Part shown: one piece after another, positions 1-8,235 of the stretch
Position numbering within the stretch: the first letter of the stretch is position 1
Layout: each line of letters opens with the position of its first letter
From: Pseudomonas sp. GM41(2012)
GTDB lineage: Bacteria; Pseudomonadota; Gammaproteobacteria; Pseudomonadales; Pseudomonadaceae
Assembly: GCF_000282315.2 (NCBI RefSeq)
Contig: NZ_AKJN02000004.1
Location: 1 to 52,206, forward strand
Length of the DNA stretch: 52,206 nucleotides
Direction of reading: 5' to 3'
The notes under the pieces: model-generated
What the model saw: only the letters and a program-made list of their open reading frames with translations
Database searches by the model: none
What the model was told of the DNA's origin: nothing
Position numbers and translations under genes: made by a program

Positions 1-1997
1 TCACCGCGCTCAACGTGCCGTTGGCGATGGTCAGGTCGGCGTTGGTGAAACCGCTCACGGCCTGGCTGAAGGTGATGGTCACCAGTGACGTTTCACCGAT
101 TTTCAGGGCGTTGTCCGCCACCACGATGGTCGCGGTCGGCGGGGCGGTGTCGATGGCGTAGTTGCCCGAAGAACTGGTCCCGCTGCCGGTGTTGCCCGCG
201 ATGTCGGCCACGCCGGTATTGGCCAGAGTAATAACGTTGGTGGCGTCGTTAATGCCTGCGGTCGGCGTGAAGGTCGCCGTCCAGGTAATGCCGCCGTCGC
301 TGCTGCTGACCGCGCTCAACGTACCATTGGCAATCGACAGGTCGGCGTTGGTGAAACCGCTGACCGCTTCGCTGAAGGTAATGGTCACCAGCGAGGTTTC
401 GCCCTGTGTCAGCGAAGAATCGGCCAACACAATCGTAGCGGTCGGGCGCACGGTGTCGATCGCGTAGTTGTTGGAATCGGTGGTGCCGCTGCCGGCGTTA
501 CCGGCCAGATCTGCGACGCCGGTGTTGTCCAGGGTGACCAGGTTGGTCGTGTCGTTGATGCTGGCGGAAGGTGTGAACGTCGCGGTCCAGGTGATGCCGC
601 CATCGGCGCTGCTCACCGCCGACAAGGTGCCGTTGGCAATGGTCAGGTCCGCGTTGGTGAAACCGCTGACCGCTTCACTGAAGGTGATCGTCACCAGCGA
701 GGTTTCGCCGATTCTCAACGCCGTGTCCGTCACCACAATGGTTGCCGTTGGCCGCACAGTGTCGATGGCGTAGTTGTTGGAATCGGTGGTGCCGCTGCCG
801 GCGTTGCCCGACAAGTCGCTGACCCCGGTGTTGTCCAGGGTGATCAGGTTGGTCGTGTCGGTGATGCTGGCAGTCGGGGTAAACGTCGCCGTCCAGGTGA
901 TACCACCATCGCTGCTGCTCACCGCGCTCAAGGTGCCGTTGGCAATCGTCAGGTCGGCGTTGGTGAAACCGCTGACCGCTTCACTGAAGGTGATCGTCAC
1001 CAGCGAGGTTTCGCCGATTTTCAGCGCATTGTCCGTCACCACGATGGTTGCCGTTGGTCGCACGGTATCGATGGCGTAATTGTTCGAATCGGTGGTGCCG
1101 CTGCCGGCATTGCCCGCCAGATCGCTGACCCCGGTGTTGTTCAGGGTGATCAGGTTAGTCGCGTCGTTGGTGCTCGCGGAAGGTGTGAAGGTCGCGGTCC
1201 AGGTGATGCCGCCGTCGCTGCTACTGACCGCGCTCAAGGTGCCGTTGGCGATGGTCAGGTCGGCGTTGGTGAAACCGCTGACCGCTTCACTGAAGGTGAT
1301 GGTCACCAGCGAGGTTTCGCCGATTTTCAGCGCATTGTCTGACACCACAATGGTCGCCGTTGGCCGCACGGTATCGATGGCGTAATTGTTCGAATCGGTG
1401 GTGCCGCTGCCGGCGTTGCCCGCCAGGTCGTTGACCCCGGTGTTGTCCAGGGTGATCAGGTTGGTCGTGTCGGTGATGCTCGCGCTTGGCGTGAAAGTCC
1501 CCGTCCAGGTGATACCGCCATCGGCGCTGCTCACCGAGGTCAAGGTGCCGTTGGCAATCGTCAGGTCGGCGTTGGTGAGACCGGTGACGGCCCCGTCGAA
1601 CGTGATGGTCACCAGGGAGGTTTCGCCGATTCTCAGCGCCGTGTCGGTAAACACGATGGTGGCGGTCGGGCGTACGGTGTCGACCGTGTAGTTATTGGAG
1701 TTGGTGGTGCCGACGCCGGCGGTGCCCAGAATGTTGATCACCCCGGTGTTGTCCAGGGTGATGACGTTGGTCGTATCGGAAATACTGGCGGACGGCGTAA
1801 ACGTTGCCGTCCAGGTGATGCCGCCATCGCCGCTGCTCACCGAGGTCAACGTGCCGTTGGCGATGGTCAGGTCCGCATTGGTGAGACCGGTCACGGCTTC
1901 GGAGAAGGTGATGGTCACCAGGGACGTTTCGCCGATGCTCAGTGTGGTGTCAGCGACCACAATGGTCGCGGTCGGCGGTGGTGAATACGCGGTGTTG
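1..1997 (-). repeat. Tandem 306-bp repeats coding for 102-residue Ig-like domains
   Basis: Identical phase points recur every 306 nt (about 159, 465, 771, 1077, 1383, 1689, 1995). At least six full units lie inside the LEPR-XLL gene and the array continues past the left edge. Each unit encodes an Ig-like domain with the core TATIVVTDNALKIGETSLV, then NADLTIANGTLSAVSS, DGGITWTATFTP and a linker NNYAIDTVRP. The unit nearest the N-terminus (1690-1995) is the most divergent, and inner units are closer to each other. This is a protein-coding repeat, not CRISPR: there are no short spacers and the reading frame is kept throughout. Confidence 0.92.
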
Positions 1998-3799
1998 AGT
2001 ATGCCACCGTCGTTGTAGATGGTCGCGACGGCGGTTGGCGAAGTGCCGGGGCTGCCACCGCCCTGCGCGGTACCGCCTGCACCACTGGCCGCGGCATTAC
2101 CGGCCAGGGCGGCGAAGTTGGCGGCTGTGATCAGCAGCGTGCCTTTGTTCCAGATCGCACCGACGCCCCGGCCACCAATGCCGCCATTGCTGGCATTGCT
2201 GCCTTGGCCACCACCACCGCCGCCACCGCCGCCGGCACCAATGTTGTTGCTGATGGTGGAGGTGCCGACAATGGTCAGGGTACCGGTGCTGGCGTTGTAG
2301 ATCCCGCCCACCGCGTTGCCGCCGGCGCCACCGACCTTGTCCCAACCGGCCCCGCCGCCCCCGCCACCAATGGAAATCGTGCCATTGGTGGCCGTCGAAC
2401 CGTTACCGCCGTTGCTGTAATAGGAAACGCCTACGCCGCCAGCCCCGCCCGTGGTGGTACCGCCGCGACCGCCCATGTGGGTGGCGTCATAACCGCCGCC
2501 GTAACCGCCGACACCACCGCTGCCCGCCTGGCCGCCCAGCGTGCCGGTGCCCGGCCCCGACGAACCGCCATGCCCGCCGCCCTGGCCACCCAAACCGCCG
2601 CCGCCACCACCGCCGCCGCCGTAAAAAGCGCCCGTCACACCGCCGCCGCCGCCGCCACCGGAAGCGCCGTTAGAGGTCACGCTGACGTTGTTCAGGGTCA
2701 GAATCCCTGCGTTGAAAATGCCCCCAGCCATCGAACCCGTGGCACCGTAACCGCCATTGCCGCCCGTGCCCGACACCAGGCCACGGGTGATCACCAGGCC
2801 ATCGAGCGTCACGATGCTGCCAGACGACACTTCAATCACTCGGGTCCTGTACTGACCGTCGAGAATCACGTCAGCCACGCCGTCGTTGTTCAAGTCGCCA
2901 TCAACGGTGATGTTCTTGTTGATCAGCAGTTCGGACGTCAGCTGTACTGTCATGCCAGTGCTGAAGGTAACGATATCGCCGTTCTGCGACGAGGCGATGG
3001 CGGCACGCAGTGAGCCGACGCCCGTGTTGGCGTTGTTGGTGGCCGTCCAGGTTGCCAGGCCCCACTGATACTCGCTCATGGCCGTGGTCGAGAGGACGTT
3101 GGCGCTTTCGATGTTGCCGGTAGCAATTTCCAGATTCCAGTCGCCACCGATCCCGGTGCGATTACTGGAAGCAGCCACATCGCGGCCGGTCAATTGAGCC
3201 AGCGAGTCGACAAAACTCAAGCCGCGTTCACCTTCGGCGGTGTAGCAGCCGTAGATCAAAATGTCGCCGCCGACGTTCATGTCCTTGCCGATTTCCGCCA
3301 GCACGGCGCTGCGGGCCGCGACGTTGTCAGCCGACAGATAATTGTTGCCCAGCCACAGATCGCCCGCGTTGCCGTGGGCAATGATCTGTACCGAACTGAT
3401 GCCCTGATGCGTGTCCAGATAGGCGGCAATTTGCTGCAAGCCGTCCTTGCTCGCGTCCAGCTGGACCACTTGGGTGCCAGGTGCCACGCCCTTGAGCAGG
3501 CTATCGGCATCCTTGACCCGCGAATCGACGAACACCACGCTCTGGCCCGGCACTGCAACGGGGGCTGGTGCAGGTGTGGCATCGGCCTGGCCGTGGGTGT
3601 CCTTGCTGGCGACCGGTTGGTCGGCCGTTGGCGTCTTGGCGGCATCCGCCGTGCTGTGGCTGTCCGCCTGAGCGGTATCGGCCACCGTGGCCGCCACCGC
3701 GCCGTCGAACAGCATTCGCGGTTCCAGGGACATGATCATGGGTGAGGCCAGCGCCCGTGCGCCTTCGGTAACTCGCGACTTGCCGTTGCTCCACCACAT
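1..3799 (-). CDS. Giant LEPR-XLL / DUF4347 repeat protein (5' part, runs off the window)
   Basis: The frame is open from the ATG at 3799 to the window edge, so about 1,266 N-terminal residues are visible and the C-terminus is missing. A GGGTGA stretch lies 6 nt before the ATG; an in-frame GTG at 3808 is an alternative. Near residue 30 is LEPRMLFDGA, the LEPR-XLL signature known from very large repetitive surface proteins. Next comes a DUF4347-like domain (about residues 70-240, with IIAHGNAGDLWLG and ILIYGCYTAEGERGLSFVD), then a parallel-helix-like stretch with a very glycine-rich section (about nt 2060-2700). After that are bacterial Ig-like repeats of 102 residues carrying GETSLVTITFSEAVSGFTNA. 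It is probably an exported adhesin or surface protein; that role is inferred. A terminator separates it from the sulfotransferase gene upstream. The adaptor/M50 operon at 8.2-12.4 kb is a candidate exporter. Family call sure, function not. Confidence 0.88.
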   Translation of the reverse strand, partial: MWWSNGKSRVTEGARALASPMIMSLEPRMLFDGAVAATVADTAQADSHSTADAAKTPTADQPVASKDTHGQADATPAPAPVAVPGQSVVFVDSRVKDADSLLKGVAPGTQVVQLDASKDGLQQIAAYLDTHQGISSVQIIAHGNAGDLWLGNNYLSADNVAARSAVLAEIGKDMNVGGDILIYGCYTAEGERGLSFVDSLAQLTGRDVAASSNRTGIGGDWNLEIATGNIESANVLSTTAMSEYQWGLATWTATNNANTGVGSLRAAIASSQNGDIVTFSTGMTVQLTSELLINKNITVDGDLNNDGVADVILDGQYRTRVIEVSSGSIVTLDGLVITRGLVSGTGGNGGYGATGSMAGGIFNAGILTLNNVSVTSNGASGGGGGGGVTGAFYGGGGGGGGGLGGQGGGHGGSSGPGTGTLGGQAGSGGVGGYGGGYDATHMGGRGGTTTGGAGGVGVSYYSNGGNGSTATNGTISIGGGGGGAGWDKVGGAGGNAVGGIYNASTGTLTIVGTSTISNNIGAGGGGGGGGGQGSNASNGGIGGRGVGAIWNKGTLLITAANFAALAGNAAASGAGGTAQGGGSPGTSPTAVATIYNDGGILNTAYSPPPTATIVVADTTLSIGETSLVTITFSEAVTGLTNADLTIANGTLTSVSSGDGGITWTATFTPSASISDTTNVITLDNTGVINILGTAGVGTTNSNNYTVDTVRPTATIVFTDTALRIGETSLVTITFDGAVTGLTNADLTIANGTLTSVSSADGGITWTGTFTPSASITDTTNLITLDNTGVNDLAGNAGSGTTDSNNYAIDTVRPTATIVVSDNALKIGETSLVTITFSEAVSGFTNADLTIANGTLSAVSSSDGGITWTATFTPSASTNDATNLITLNNTGVSDLAGNAGSGTTDSNNYAIDTVRPTATIVVTDNALKIGETSLVTITFSEAVSGFTNADLTIANGTLSAVSSSDGGITWTATFTPTASITDTTNLITLDNTGVSDLSGNAGSGTTDSNNYAIDTVRPTATIVVTDTALRIGETSLVTITFSEAVSGFTNADLTIANGTLSAVSSADGGITWTATFTPSASINDTTNLVTLDNTGVADLAGNAGSGTTDSNNYAIDTVRPTATIVLADSSLTQGETSLVTITFSEAVSGFTNADLSIANGTLSAVSSSDGGITWTATFTPTAGINDATNVITLANTGVADIAGNTGSGTSSSGNYAIDTAPPTATIVVADNALKIGETSLVTITFSQAVSGFTNADLTIANGTLSAV

Positions 3800-3836
3800 G
3801 CTGCTCACCCGGACTCGAACTTGCTTGATGCGTCAA

Positions 3837-3866
3837 TGAAAACGCCGCGATCAACTGATCGCGGCG
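3837..3866 (-). terminator. Intrinsic terminator overlapping the sulfotransferase stop codon
   Basis: On the minus strand an 11-bp perfect stem, CGCCGCGATCA paired with TGATCGCGGCG, is followed by TTTTC. The sulfotransferase TGA stop (3851-3853) sits at the hairpin apex. It would end sulfotransferase transcription 38 nt before the LEPR-XLL start, so that gene probably has its own promoter or depends on read-through. Confidence 0.75.
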
Positions 3867-4705
3867 TCGGCCTTCATACGAATGACATTGGCGGCGCTGG
3901 CTGAGCCATCGAGCCAAAAGGACAATTCTGCATATTGCTTGAACAAATCCGGCGGCAGGATCGTGCGCCGCGATTGCAGCTCGACCTTGGGTTTGACTTT
4001 GTGCAGACCGGAGACGCCGAGGGCTTGATCGAACTCTGGCGCATCGTAGGCGAGGTTGTTGAAGTCATGCTCGAACCACGGCTCGCCAATGAAGTCGTAG
4101 ACCAGCCGCATGACCCGATCAGGTGCCTGGGTCAGCAAGTCGTAATCGACAATCAGCAATGAGTCGGCGTGTTCGCCGTAATAGGCTTCCTTGAGCGCTG
4201 CCCAGGCAAACCCCACCAGACGATTGCGCTGCGCCAGGGTTTCGCAACGGCTGTAGACCGTGTTGCGCTCGACTGCGTCGCCGAACAGCTTGGTGTTTTC
4301 AAAGGGGTTGGCGCGATACAAACGCTCGATGCTGTCCATGACCCAGGCAACATTGCGCACGCAGGCAATGACCTTGGCTTGCGGGAACAGATCGCTGATG
4401 GCCGGCAGTCGCGAGCTCCACAACCGGTTAGTGTCGAACACCACCGGTTTGTCGGCCTTGTCGGCGTAGAAGGAGTCGAACAGTCCGCGAAGCAAACGGC
4501 GGCGCAGATCGGTATCGATCACCGCACCGAACTCGCTGCCGGCGCTGCACTGTTCCAGAACACCGGAAAACAGGGCGCCAACGGGGCTGGTCATGCCGGC
4601 ATGAAAGCGCGGGTTCTGCAAAAGGATCGCAGAAAGCAGGGTCGAGCCTGAGCGCGGCAAGCCGGAAATAAAATGGAACTGTGACAATCCCTTCACCCTG
4701 GTCAT
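3851..4705 (-). CDS. PAPS-dependent sulfotransferase family protein
   Basis: This 284-residue protein is predicted to move a sulfuryl group from PAPS to a hydroxyl or amine acceptor. The 5'-phosphosulfate loop GLPRSGSTLL lies at residues 15-24, directly after the first beta strand. The 3'-phosphate site is seen as CVRNVAWVMDS, with Arg117 and Ser125. No signal peptide or membrane segment is visible, so it should act in the cytoplasm. Length fits the bacterial Sulfotransfer family. The acceptor cannot be read from sequence. It lies between a membrane glycosyltransferase gene and a giant surface-protein gene on the same strand, which suggests modification of a glycan or surface component (inference). 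The ATG was chosen because the sulfate-binding loop follows at the usual distance. Its last codons form the arm of the terminator that ends it. Confidence 0.85.
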   Translation of the reverse strand: MTRVKGLSQFHFISGLPRSGSTLLSAILLQNPRFHAGMTSPVGALFSGVLEQCSAGSEFGAVIDTDLRRRLLRGLFDSFYADKADKPVVFDTNRLWSSRLPAISDLFPQAKVIACVRNVAWVMDSIERLYRANPFENTKLFGDAVERNTVYSRCETLAQRNRLVGFAWAALKEAYYGEHADSLLIVDYDLLTQAPDRVMRLVYDFIGEPWFEHDFNNLAYDAPEFDQALGVSGLHKVKPKVELQSRRTILPPDLFKQYAELSFWLDGSASAANVIRMKADAAIS

Positions 4706-4778
4706 AAGTCCTTTATGTATGACGGAGCCTAGACCATGAATGGCCTGAGGGGTAATGGTGTTTTGATATCAAATCGAA

Positions 4779-4808
4779 ACTAAATCGTCTGGGAAACGCG
4801 ATTTTAGT
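4779..4808 (-). terminator. Weak AU-rich hairpin after the glycosyltransferase gene
   Basis: On the minus strand ACTAAAATCG can pair with CGATTTAGT (one bulged A, 11-nt loop), followed by a T-rich TTCGATTTG. It lies just after the family-39 gene stop and before the sulfotransferase start. The stem is AT-rich and the U-tract is interrupted, so it may be only a partial terminator. Confidence 0.35.
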
Positions 4809-4815
4809 TACAGGC

Positions 4816-6387
4816 TCAATGCAACACGAACAACCGCGCGTTGGCGCCTCCCGCCTGTGTTACGCCAACGTTCTGCCAGCCTGCGGGCAACGGCGCGAAT
4901 TCGTCAGGCACATCGACGGTACCGATCAACCACACTCGGCCAGTGCCTTTGGGCAAATCACCGAGGCTGTCGAGGTAAATGTCCTGGGTCACCAGCGTGC
5001 CGAAACCATAGGCATTCGGCCGGCTCGAAGCGCCATTGGCCAACGGCGGGGTGTACAGCAGTGGTTTGGCGTCGGTGCGGTTGTAATAGACGTAACTGAG
5101 GTACCAGAGCAAGTCGCTGGTGACGATCCGGTCACCGGCAACGAAGTGCTGGTTCACGTAGTCGACCATGACGCTGATTTGATCGTTGGTATCGACCGTG
5201 GCGTTGTTGTTCAGCCCCACCAGTTCGACGCCGACAAACAACACCAGCACCGTCACGGCCAGCACCCGAAAGACCGCGTACAGGCGATCGATGGCCAACG
5301 CGGCAATCATCGGCAGACCAAGGGCGTACGCGGTGAGGTAACGCTCGATGAACACCGGCGAGATGAACGACACCGAAAACACCAGCAACAACGGCAAAAC
5401 GGTGTAGATCACCACCAATGCACTGCCACGAATGACACTGCGATCCCGCGCCAGCGCCACCCACACCAGGGCCAGCGACGCCAAAGGCAACATGCTGAAA
5501 ATCGGTGCAGTCAGGGACTCGCCATCGTCCTGGATCAGGAACGACCAGATCATCGAAGGCAACGAGGCGAACGTGACCGGTGTCTCCCACCCCACATCAC
5601 CATTGGCTTTGAGTTGATCCATGTGTTGAATCAGATCGATCAGGTTGGGCACCCACGGCAAGTACACCAACACAATCGCCACGTTCGCCCACCACCAGCC
5701 GGGCTGCTGGATATGCCGCAAACGATAGCCCGGCTGTACGCGGATCAGTCCCAGATACAGCCAGTGACACAGCACGCACAGGGCGGTGAAGTAATGGGTG
5801 TAGAACGCCGCACTCATCAGCAGTGCGTAAATCACCAGATAACGTTTACGTCCGGGGTGTTTGATCCAGTAGACCAGGGCAATCGTGGCAGCGATCAGCC
5901 ACAGCCCCAGCAACGAATACATGCGCACTTCCTGGCTGTAACGCACGGCGGTAGGCAGCAGCGCCAACAGGACACCGGCCAACAACGCGGCGCGGCGAGT
6001 GGCGAGCAAGTCCACCAGCCAGACGCCCAGCGCCACGGTGGCAATCCCCGGTAAAGCGCTCAGGCTTCGGATCGAAAAAATGCCATCGCCGAACAGCTCG
6101 ATCCAGCCATGCAGCAGCATGAAATACAGCGGCGGATGCACATCATGGGCGGCATGCACCCAGATCCCGGCCAGCGAATACTGACTCAGCAGCAGACTGG
6201 AACCTTCATCGCCCCAGACCGCCGCCGCGGTCAGGTCATAAAAACGCACCAGCGCGGCCAGTGCCAGGATCGGCAGCAGCCAATGCTCGCGCACCCATCG
6301 AAGCAAGCGTTGAACACTCGCCCAGGCGCCGGGTGCGGCGTGGGGGCCTTGGGTGCCGTCAAGCGGCGTTTCTCTGCGCGCCTCCAT
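4816..6387 (-). CDS. Family-39 (PMT/ArnT-like) membrane glycosyltransferase
   Basis: A polytopic inner-membrane protein of 523 residues with about ten hydrophobic segments. It belongs to the GT-C fold dolichyl/polyprenyl-phosphate-sugar glycosyltransferases. The catalytic Asp-Glu pair sits in the first periplasmic loop as WGDEGSS (Asp60-Glu61), followed by the family landmark HPPLYF near residue 84. The family moves a sugar from a polyprenyl-phosphate carrier to protein, lipid A or polysaccharide on the periplasmic side; donor and acceptor here are unknown. The ATG at 6387 was chosen because GAGGGGGGGCA lies directly before it. The frame stays open far upstream but only as antisense of the tail-collar gene. 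It is divergent from that gene and precedes the sulfotransferase on the same strand with a 110-nt gap, so the two may act on one surface structure (inference). Confidence 0.85.
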   Translation of the reverse strand: MEARRETPLDGTQGPHAAPGAWASVQRLLRWVREHWLLPILALAALVRFYDLTAAAVWGDEGSSLLLSQYSLAGIWVHAAHDVHPPLYFMLLHGWIELFGDGIFSIRSLSALPGIATVALGVWLVDLLATRRAALLAGVLLALLPTAVRYSQEVRMYSLLGLWLIAATIALVYWIKHPGRKRYLVIYALLMSAAFYTHYFTALCVLCHWLYLGLIRVQPGYRLRHIQQPGWWWANVAIVLVYLPWVPNLIDLIQHMDQLKANGDVGWETPVTFASLPSMIWSFLIQDDGESLTAPIFSMLPLASLALVWVALARDRSVIRGSALVVIYTVLPLLLVFSVSFISPVFIERYLTAYALGLPMIAALAIDRLYAVFRVLAVTVLVLFVGVELVGLNNNATVDTNDQISVMVDYVNQHFVAGDRIVTSDLLWYLSYVYYNRTDAKPLLYTPPLANGASSRPNAYGFGTLVTQDIYLDSLGDLPKGTGRVWLIGTVDVPDEFAPLPAGWQNVGVTQAGGANARLFVLH

Positions 6388-6633
6388 TGCCCCCCCTCGA
6401 GACTGCCGGTGAAAAACCTTGAAGCTTGTAATCACTGTAGGACAGCGAGAGCGCCGTCGTCGATGCTGGCTTTGCGACCAACGACATTCGGCATTCCATG
6501 TGGATCTACTACGCTCTGGCGTGGCGTGACCCAGCCACGGAGATGAAAGGAATCGGCTGTTCGCAACGATCTGCCCGGGGGCCCGGGCCACCCGCGTGGC
6601 GCGCCAGACAACTAACCTGAGGGATGAGGACTT

Positions 6634-7221
6634 ATGGAAGTATTTATCGGCACTATCCAACCTTTCGCCTTTAACTACGCGCCCAACGGCTGGGCCCTGT
6701 GCAATGGCCAGACGCTGAGCATCGCGCAATACAACACGGTTTTTGCACTGCTGGGCGTCAACTTCGGAGGCAATGGCACCACCAATTTCATGCTGCCCAA
6801 CCTGCAAGGCCGGATGCCGGTCTGTATGGGCAACGGCCTGAACCTGACCCCGCGCGTCATCGGCGAATTCTCCGGGACCGAGAACGTTACCGCCACCATC
6901 ACCAACCTGCCCAATCACACCCACGCCTTGTCCGGGCTCACGGCCGCCACCACCCTGCAACTGGCCAGCCCGGCGAGCAACCCGGTCACCAACCCGACCG
7001 CGACCAACTCGTACATCGGTGCCTCGGGCGGCGGCCCGGGTTCGGCGAGCATCTACTCCGACGCGCAAGGCGCTTCAGCCGTGCCACTTAAAGGCGTGGC
7101 CACCACGGTCACCGGGGAAATCTCGTCCGCCGGTAACGGCCTGCCCATGGAAACGATGAACCCCTTCCTGGTGCTCAACTTCAGCATCGCCTTGAACGGG
7201 TTGTTCCCTTCGCGCAACTGA
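6634..7221 (+). CDS. Phage tail-collar domain protein (MdpB / microcystin-dependent-protein type)
   Basis: This 195-residue protein has the classic tail-collar N-terminus: MEVFIGTIQPFAFNYAPNGW, then LCNGQTLSIAQYNTVFALLG and NFMLPNLQGRMPV. Such proteins are known from phage tails and as free-standing bacterial genes, often in tandem sets. A threonine/serine/glycine-rich middle follows, then FLVLNFSIALNG at the end, a typical trimer-forming tail-fibre C-terminus. No signal peptide is visible. No other phage genes are nearby, so it is not part of a prophage here. GAGG lies 5 nt before the ATG. It probably forms a transcription unit with the small gene downstream, 54 nt away. It lies between the glycosyltransferase and the adaptor/M50 operon and could be another substrate of that export system (inference). 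Confidence 0.85.
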   Translation: MEVFIGTIQPFAFNYAPNGWALCNGQTLSIAQYNTVFALLGVNFGGNGTTNFMLPNLQGRMPVCMGNGLNLTPRVIGEFSGTENVTATITNLPNHTHALSGLTAATTLQLASPASNPVTNPTATNSYIGASGGGPGSASIYSDAQGASAVPLKGVATTVTGEISSAGNGLPMETMNPFLVLNFSIALNGLFPSRN

Positions 7222-7227
7222 GGAGCC

Positions 7228-7251
7228 GCCGGGGGATTCAAATCCCCCGGC
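7228..7251 (+). other. Perfect GC-rich hairpin between the tail-collar gene and the next gene
   Basis: GCCGGGGGAT and ATCCCCCGGC form a perfect 10-bp stem around a TCAA loop, starting 7 nt after the tail-collar stop codon. No U-run follows (CACTTTCAATTC), so it looks more like an mRNA-stabilising or attenuating hairpin than a full terminator. It would set unequal expression of the two genes. Confidence 0.6.
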
Positions 7252-7275
7252 CACTTTCAATTCTGGAGTGACACC

Positions 7276-7587
7276 ATGCTGCAACAGGTTCAAAGCCAAC
7301 ACTTTCAGAAGCTGCTGGGCAAGACGGGGACGCTGCGACTGCCGGATGGAAGTGAATTGCCGATCCATATCGGCAGCCTTGAAGAAACACCCCGCTCGCG
7401 GATGCCCAACAACGAGCGCATGCCGTTCAGCGTCGAGTTCAACAGCTTGAAACCCACAGAGTTTGTCGATGGGTTGTGTACGCTGGAATTGCCGGAACTG
7501 GGTCAGGTGGAAAACATCTTTGTTTCCCGAGTGCCGGCCATGGGACGTGACCCGGGCTTGGGGTATTTCTACATCGCGTTCAACTGA
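7276..7587 (+). CDS. Small conserved protein next to the tail-collar gene (DUF6916-like?)
   Basis: A soluble 103-residue protein without signal peptide or membrane segment. I do not recognise it firmly; it resembles small proteins found after tail-collar genes in Pseudomonas, which I believe are called DUF6916, but I cannot verify this. Visible features are a mostly beta-strand pattern with the fragments LRLPDGSELPIHIGSLEE and PFSVEFNS, and an aromatic C-terminal end (GLGYFYIAFN). The ATG has GGAG 8 nt upstream. It lies 54 nt after the tail-collar gene on the same strand, behind a strong hairpin, so the two are probably co-transcribed. Partner or chaperone of the tail-collar protein is a guess from context only. 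Confidence 0.7.
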   Translation: MLQQVQSQHFQKLLGKTGTLRLPDGSELPIHIGSLEETPRSRMPNNERMPFSVEFNSLKPTEFVDGLCTLELPELGQVENIFVSRVPAMGRDPGLGYFYIAFN

Positions 7588-7606
7588 ATACACATAATCT
7601 GAAAAT

Positions 7607-7709
7607 GTGGGAGCGAGCCTGCTCGCGATTGCGGTGGATCATTCAAAGTTGATGTTGAATGTGATGGCCCTATCGTCGGAACGCCGCCCGGAGCAGGCTC
7701 GCTCCCACA
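7607..7709. repeat. Pair of inverted REP elements (REPIN-like)
   Basis: GTGGGAGCGAGCCTGCTCGC (7607-7626, plus) and its inverted partner GGAGCAGGCTCGCTCCCAC (7691-7709) flank about 60 bp of unique sequence. The motif is the common Pseudomonas REP. It fills the gap between the convergent small gene and the GNAT gene, a usual position, and may act as a bidirectional 3' end structure. Confidence 0.85.
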
Positions 7710-7726
7710 GGGGTTTAGTGGTGTTT

Positions 7727-8224
7727 TCAAACTATTGGATACCACACCAACCGCTCCGCCGCCGGGTTGCGCTCTTCCACCTGAAACCCCAGCGCCAGGT
7801 AATGCTGGCGCGCGTGGGGATTGTTGGCCCAAACCACCGTCGCTACCGGGCAACGAACCTGTTGCGCGGCTTTCTGCACACCTTGCAGCACCTTGCGGCC
7901 ATAGCCCTGGCCGCGAGCCTGGGGAATGAACGCCAGGTACAACACACGAATTTCATTTGGGCCAAAATCGGTGGTCAGCGCACCGATGGCCGTGTCGAGC
8001 TTCTCGATCACGTAATGCATCGCGTTGGGGAAGCGTTCCCCCAGACCTTGTTCCTGCACTCGAAACTGCTGGGCCACCACCTGCTCAACCACCTCTTGCT
8101 CACCATCGATCCATTGCAGATCCGGCCGCGCCGACTGATAGAGGCTGTGCAGAAAAGCCCCATCGCTGGCCCGTGAAGGCCGAACCACCAAGCCGTCGGC
8201 CGCCACTGAATCGGTATTTGCCAT
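7727..8224 (-). CDS. GNAT family N-acetyltransferase
   Basis: This 165-residue protein has the GNAT fold. The acetyl-CoA pyrophosphate-binding motif is seen as LAFIPQARGQGYGRKVL (Q/R-x-x-G-x-G/A form), followed by the C-terminal ANNPHARQHYLALGFQ typical of motif B. No signal peptide. Substrate cannot be read. It is the last gene of the adaptor/M50 operon: its ATG is 11 nt after the M50 stop codon and GGGAG for ribosome binding lies in that gap, so co-transcription and possibly coupled translation are likely. A role in the secretion module, such as acetylating a substrate protein or its leader, is possible but unproven; GNAT genes are also common passengers. REPs follow its stop. Confidence 0.85.
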   Translation of the reverse strand: MANTDSVAADGLVVRPSRASDGAFLHSLYQSARPDLQWIDGEQEVVEQVVAQQFRVQEQGLGERFPNAMHYVIEKLDTAIGALTTDFGPNEIRVLYLAFIPQARGQGYGRKVLQGVQKAAQQVRCPVATVVWANNPHARQHYLALGFQVEERNPAAERLVWYPIV

Positions 8225-8235
8225 CGTTGCTCTCC

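Noticed and set aside
162..2018. Six consecutive plus-strand frames of about 101-107 codons spaced 306 bp apart
   Set aside because: They mirror the repeat period of the minus-strand LEPR-XLL gene; the true gene has recognisable Ig-like domains.
6388..7068. Upstream extension of the glycosyltransferase frame by about 227 codons
   Set aside because: It runs antisense to the clear tail-collar gene, is Arg/Gly-rich without domain content, and a good Shine-Dalgarno precedes the internal ATG at 6387.
6634..7587. Prophage or tailocin remnant
   Set aside because: Only one tail-collar gene and a small partner are present; there is no lysis, sheath, tube, baseplate or integrase gene in the neighbourhood.
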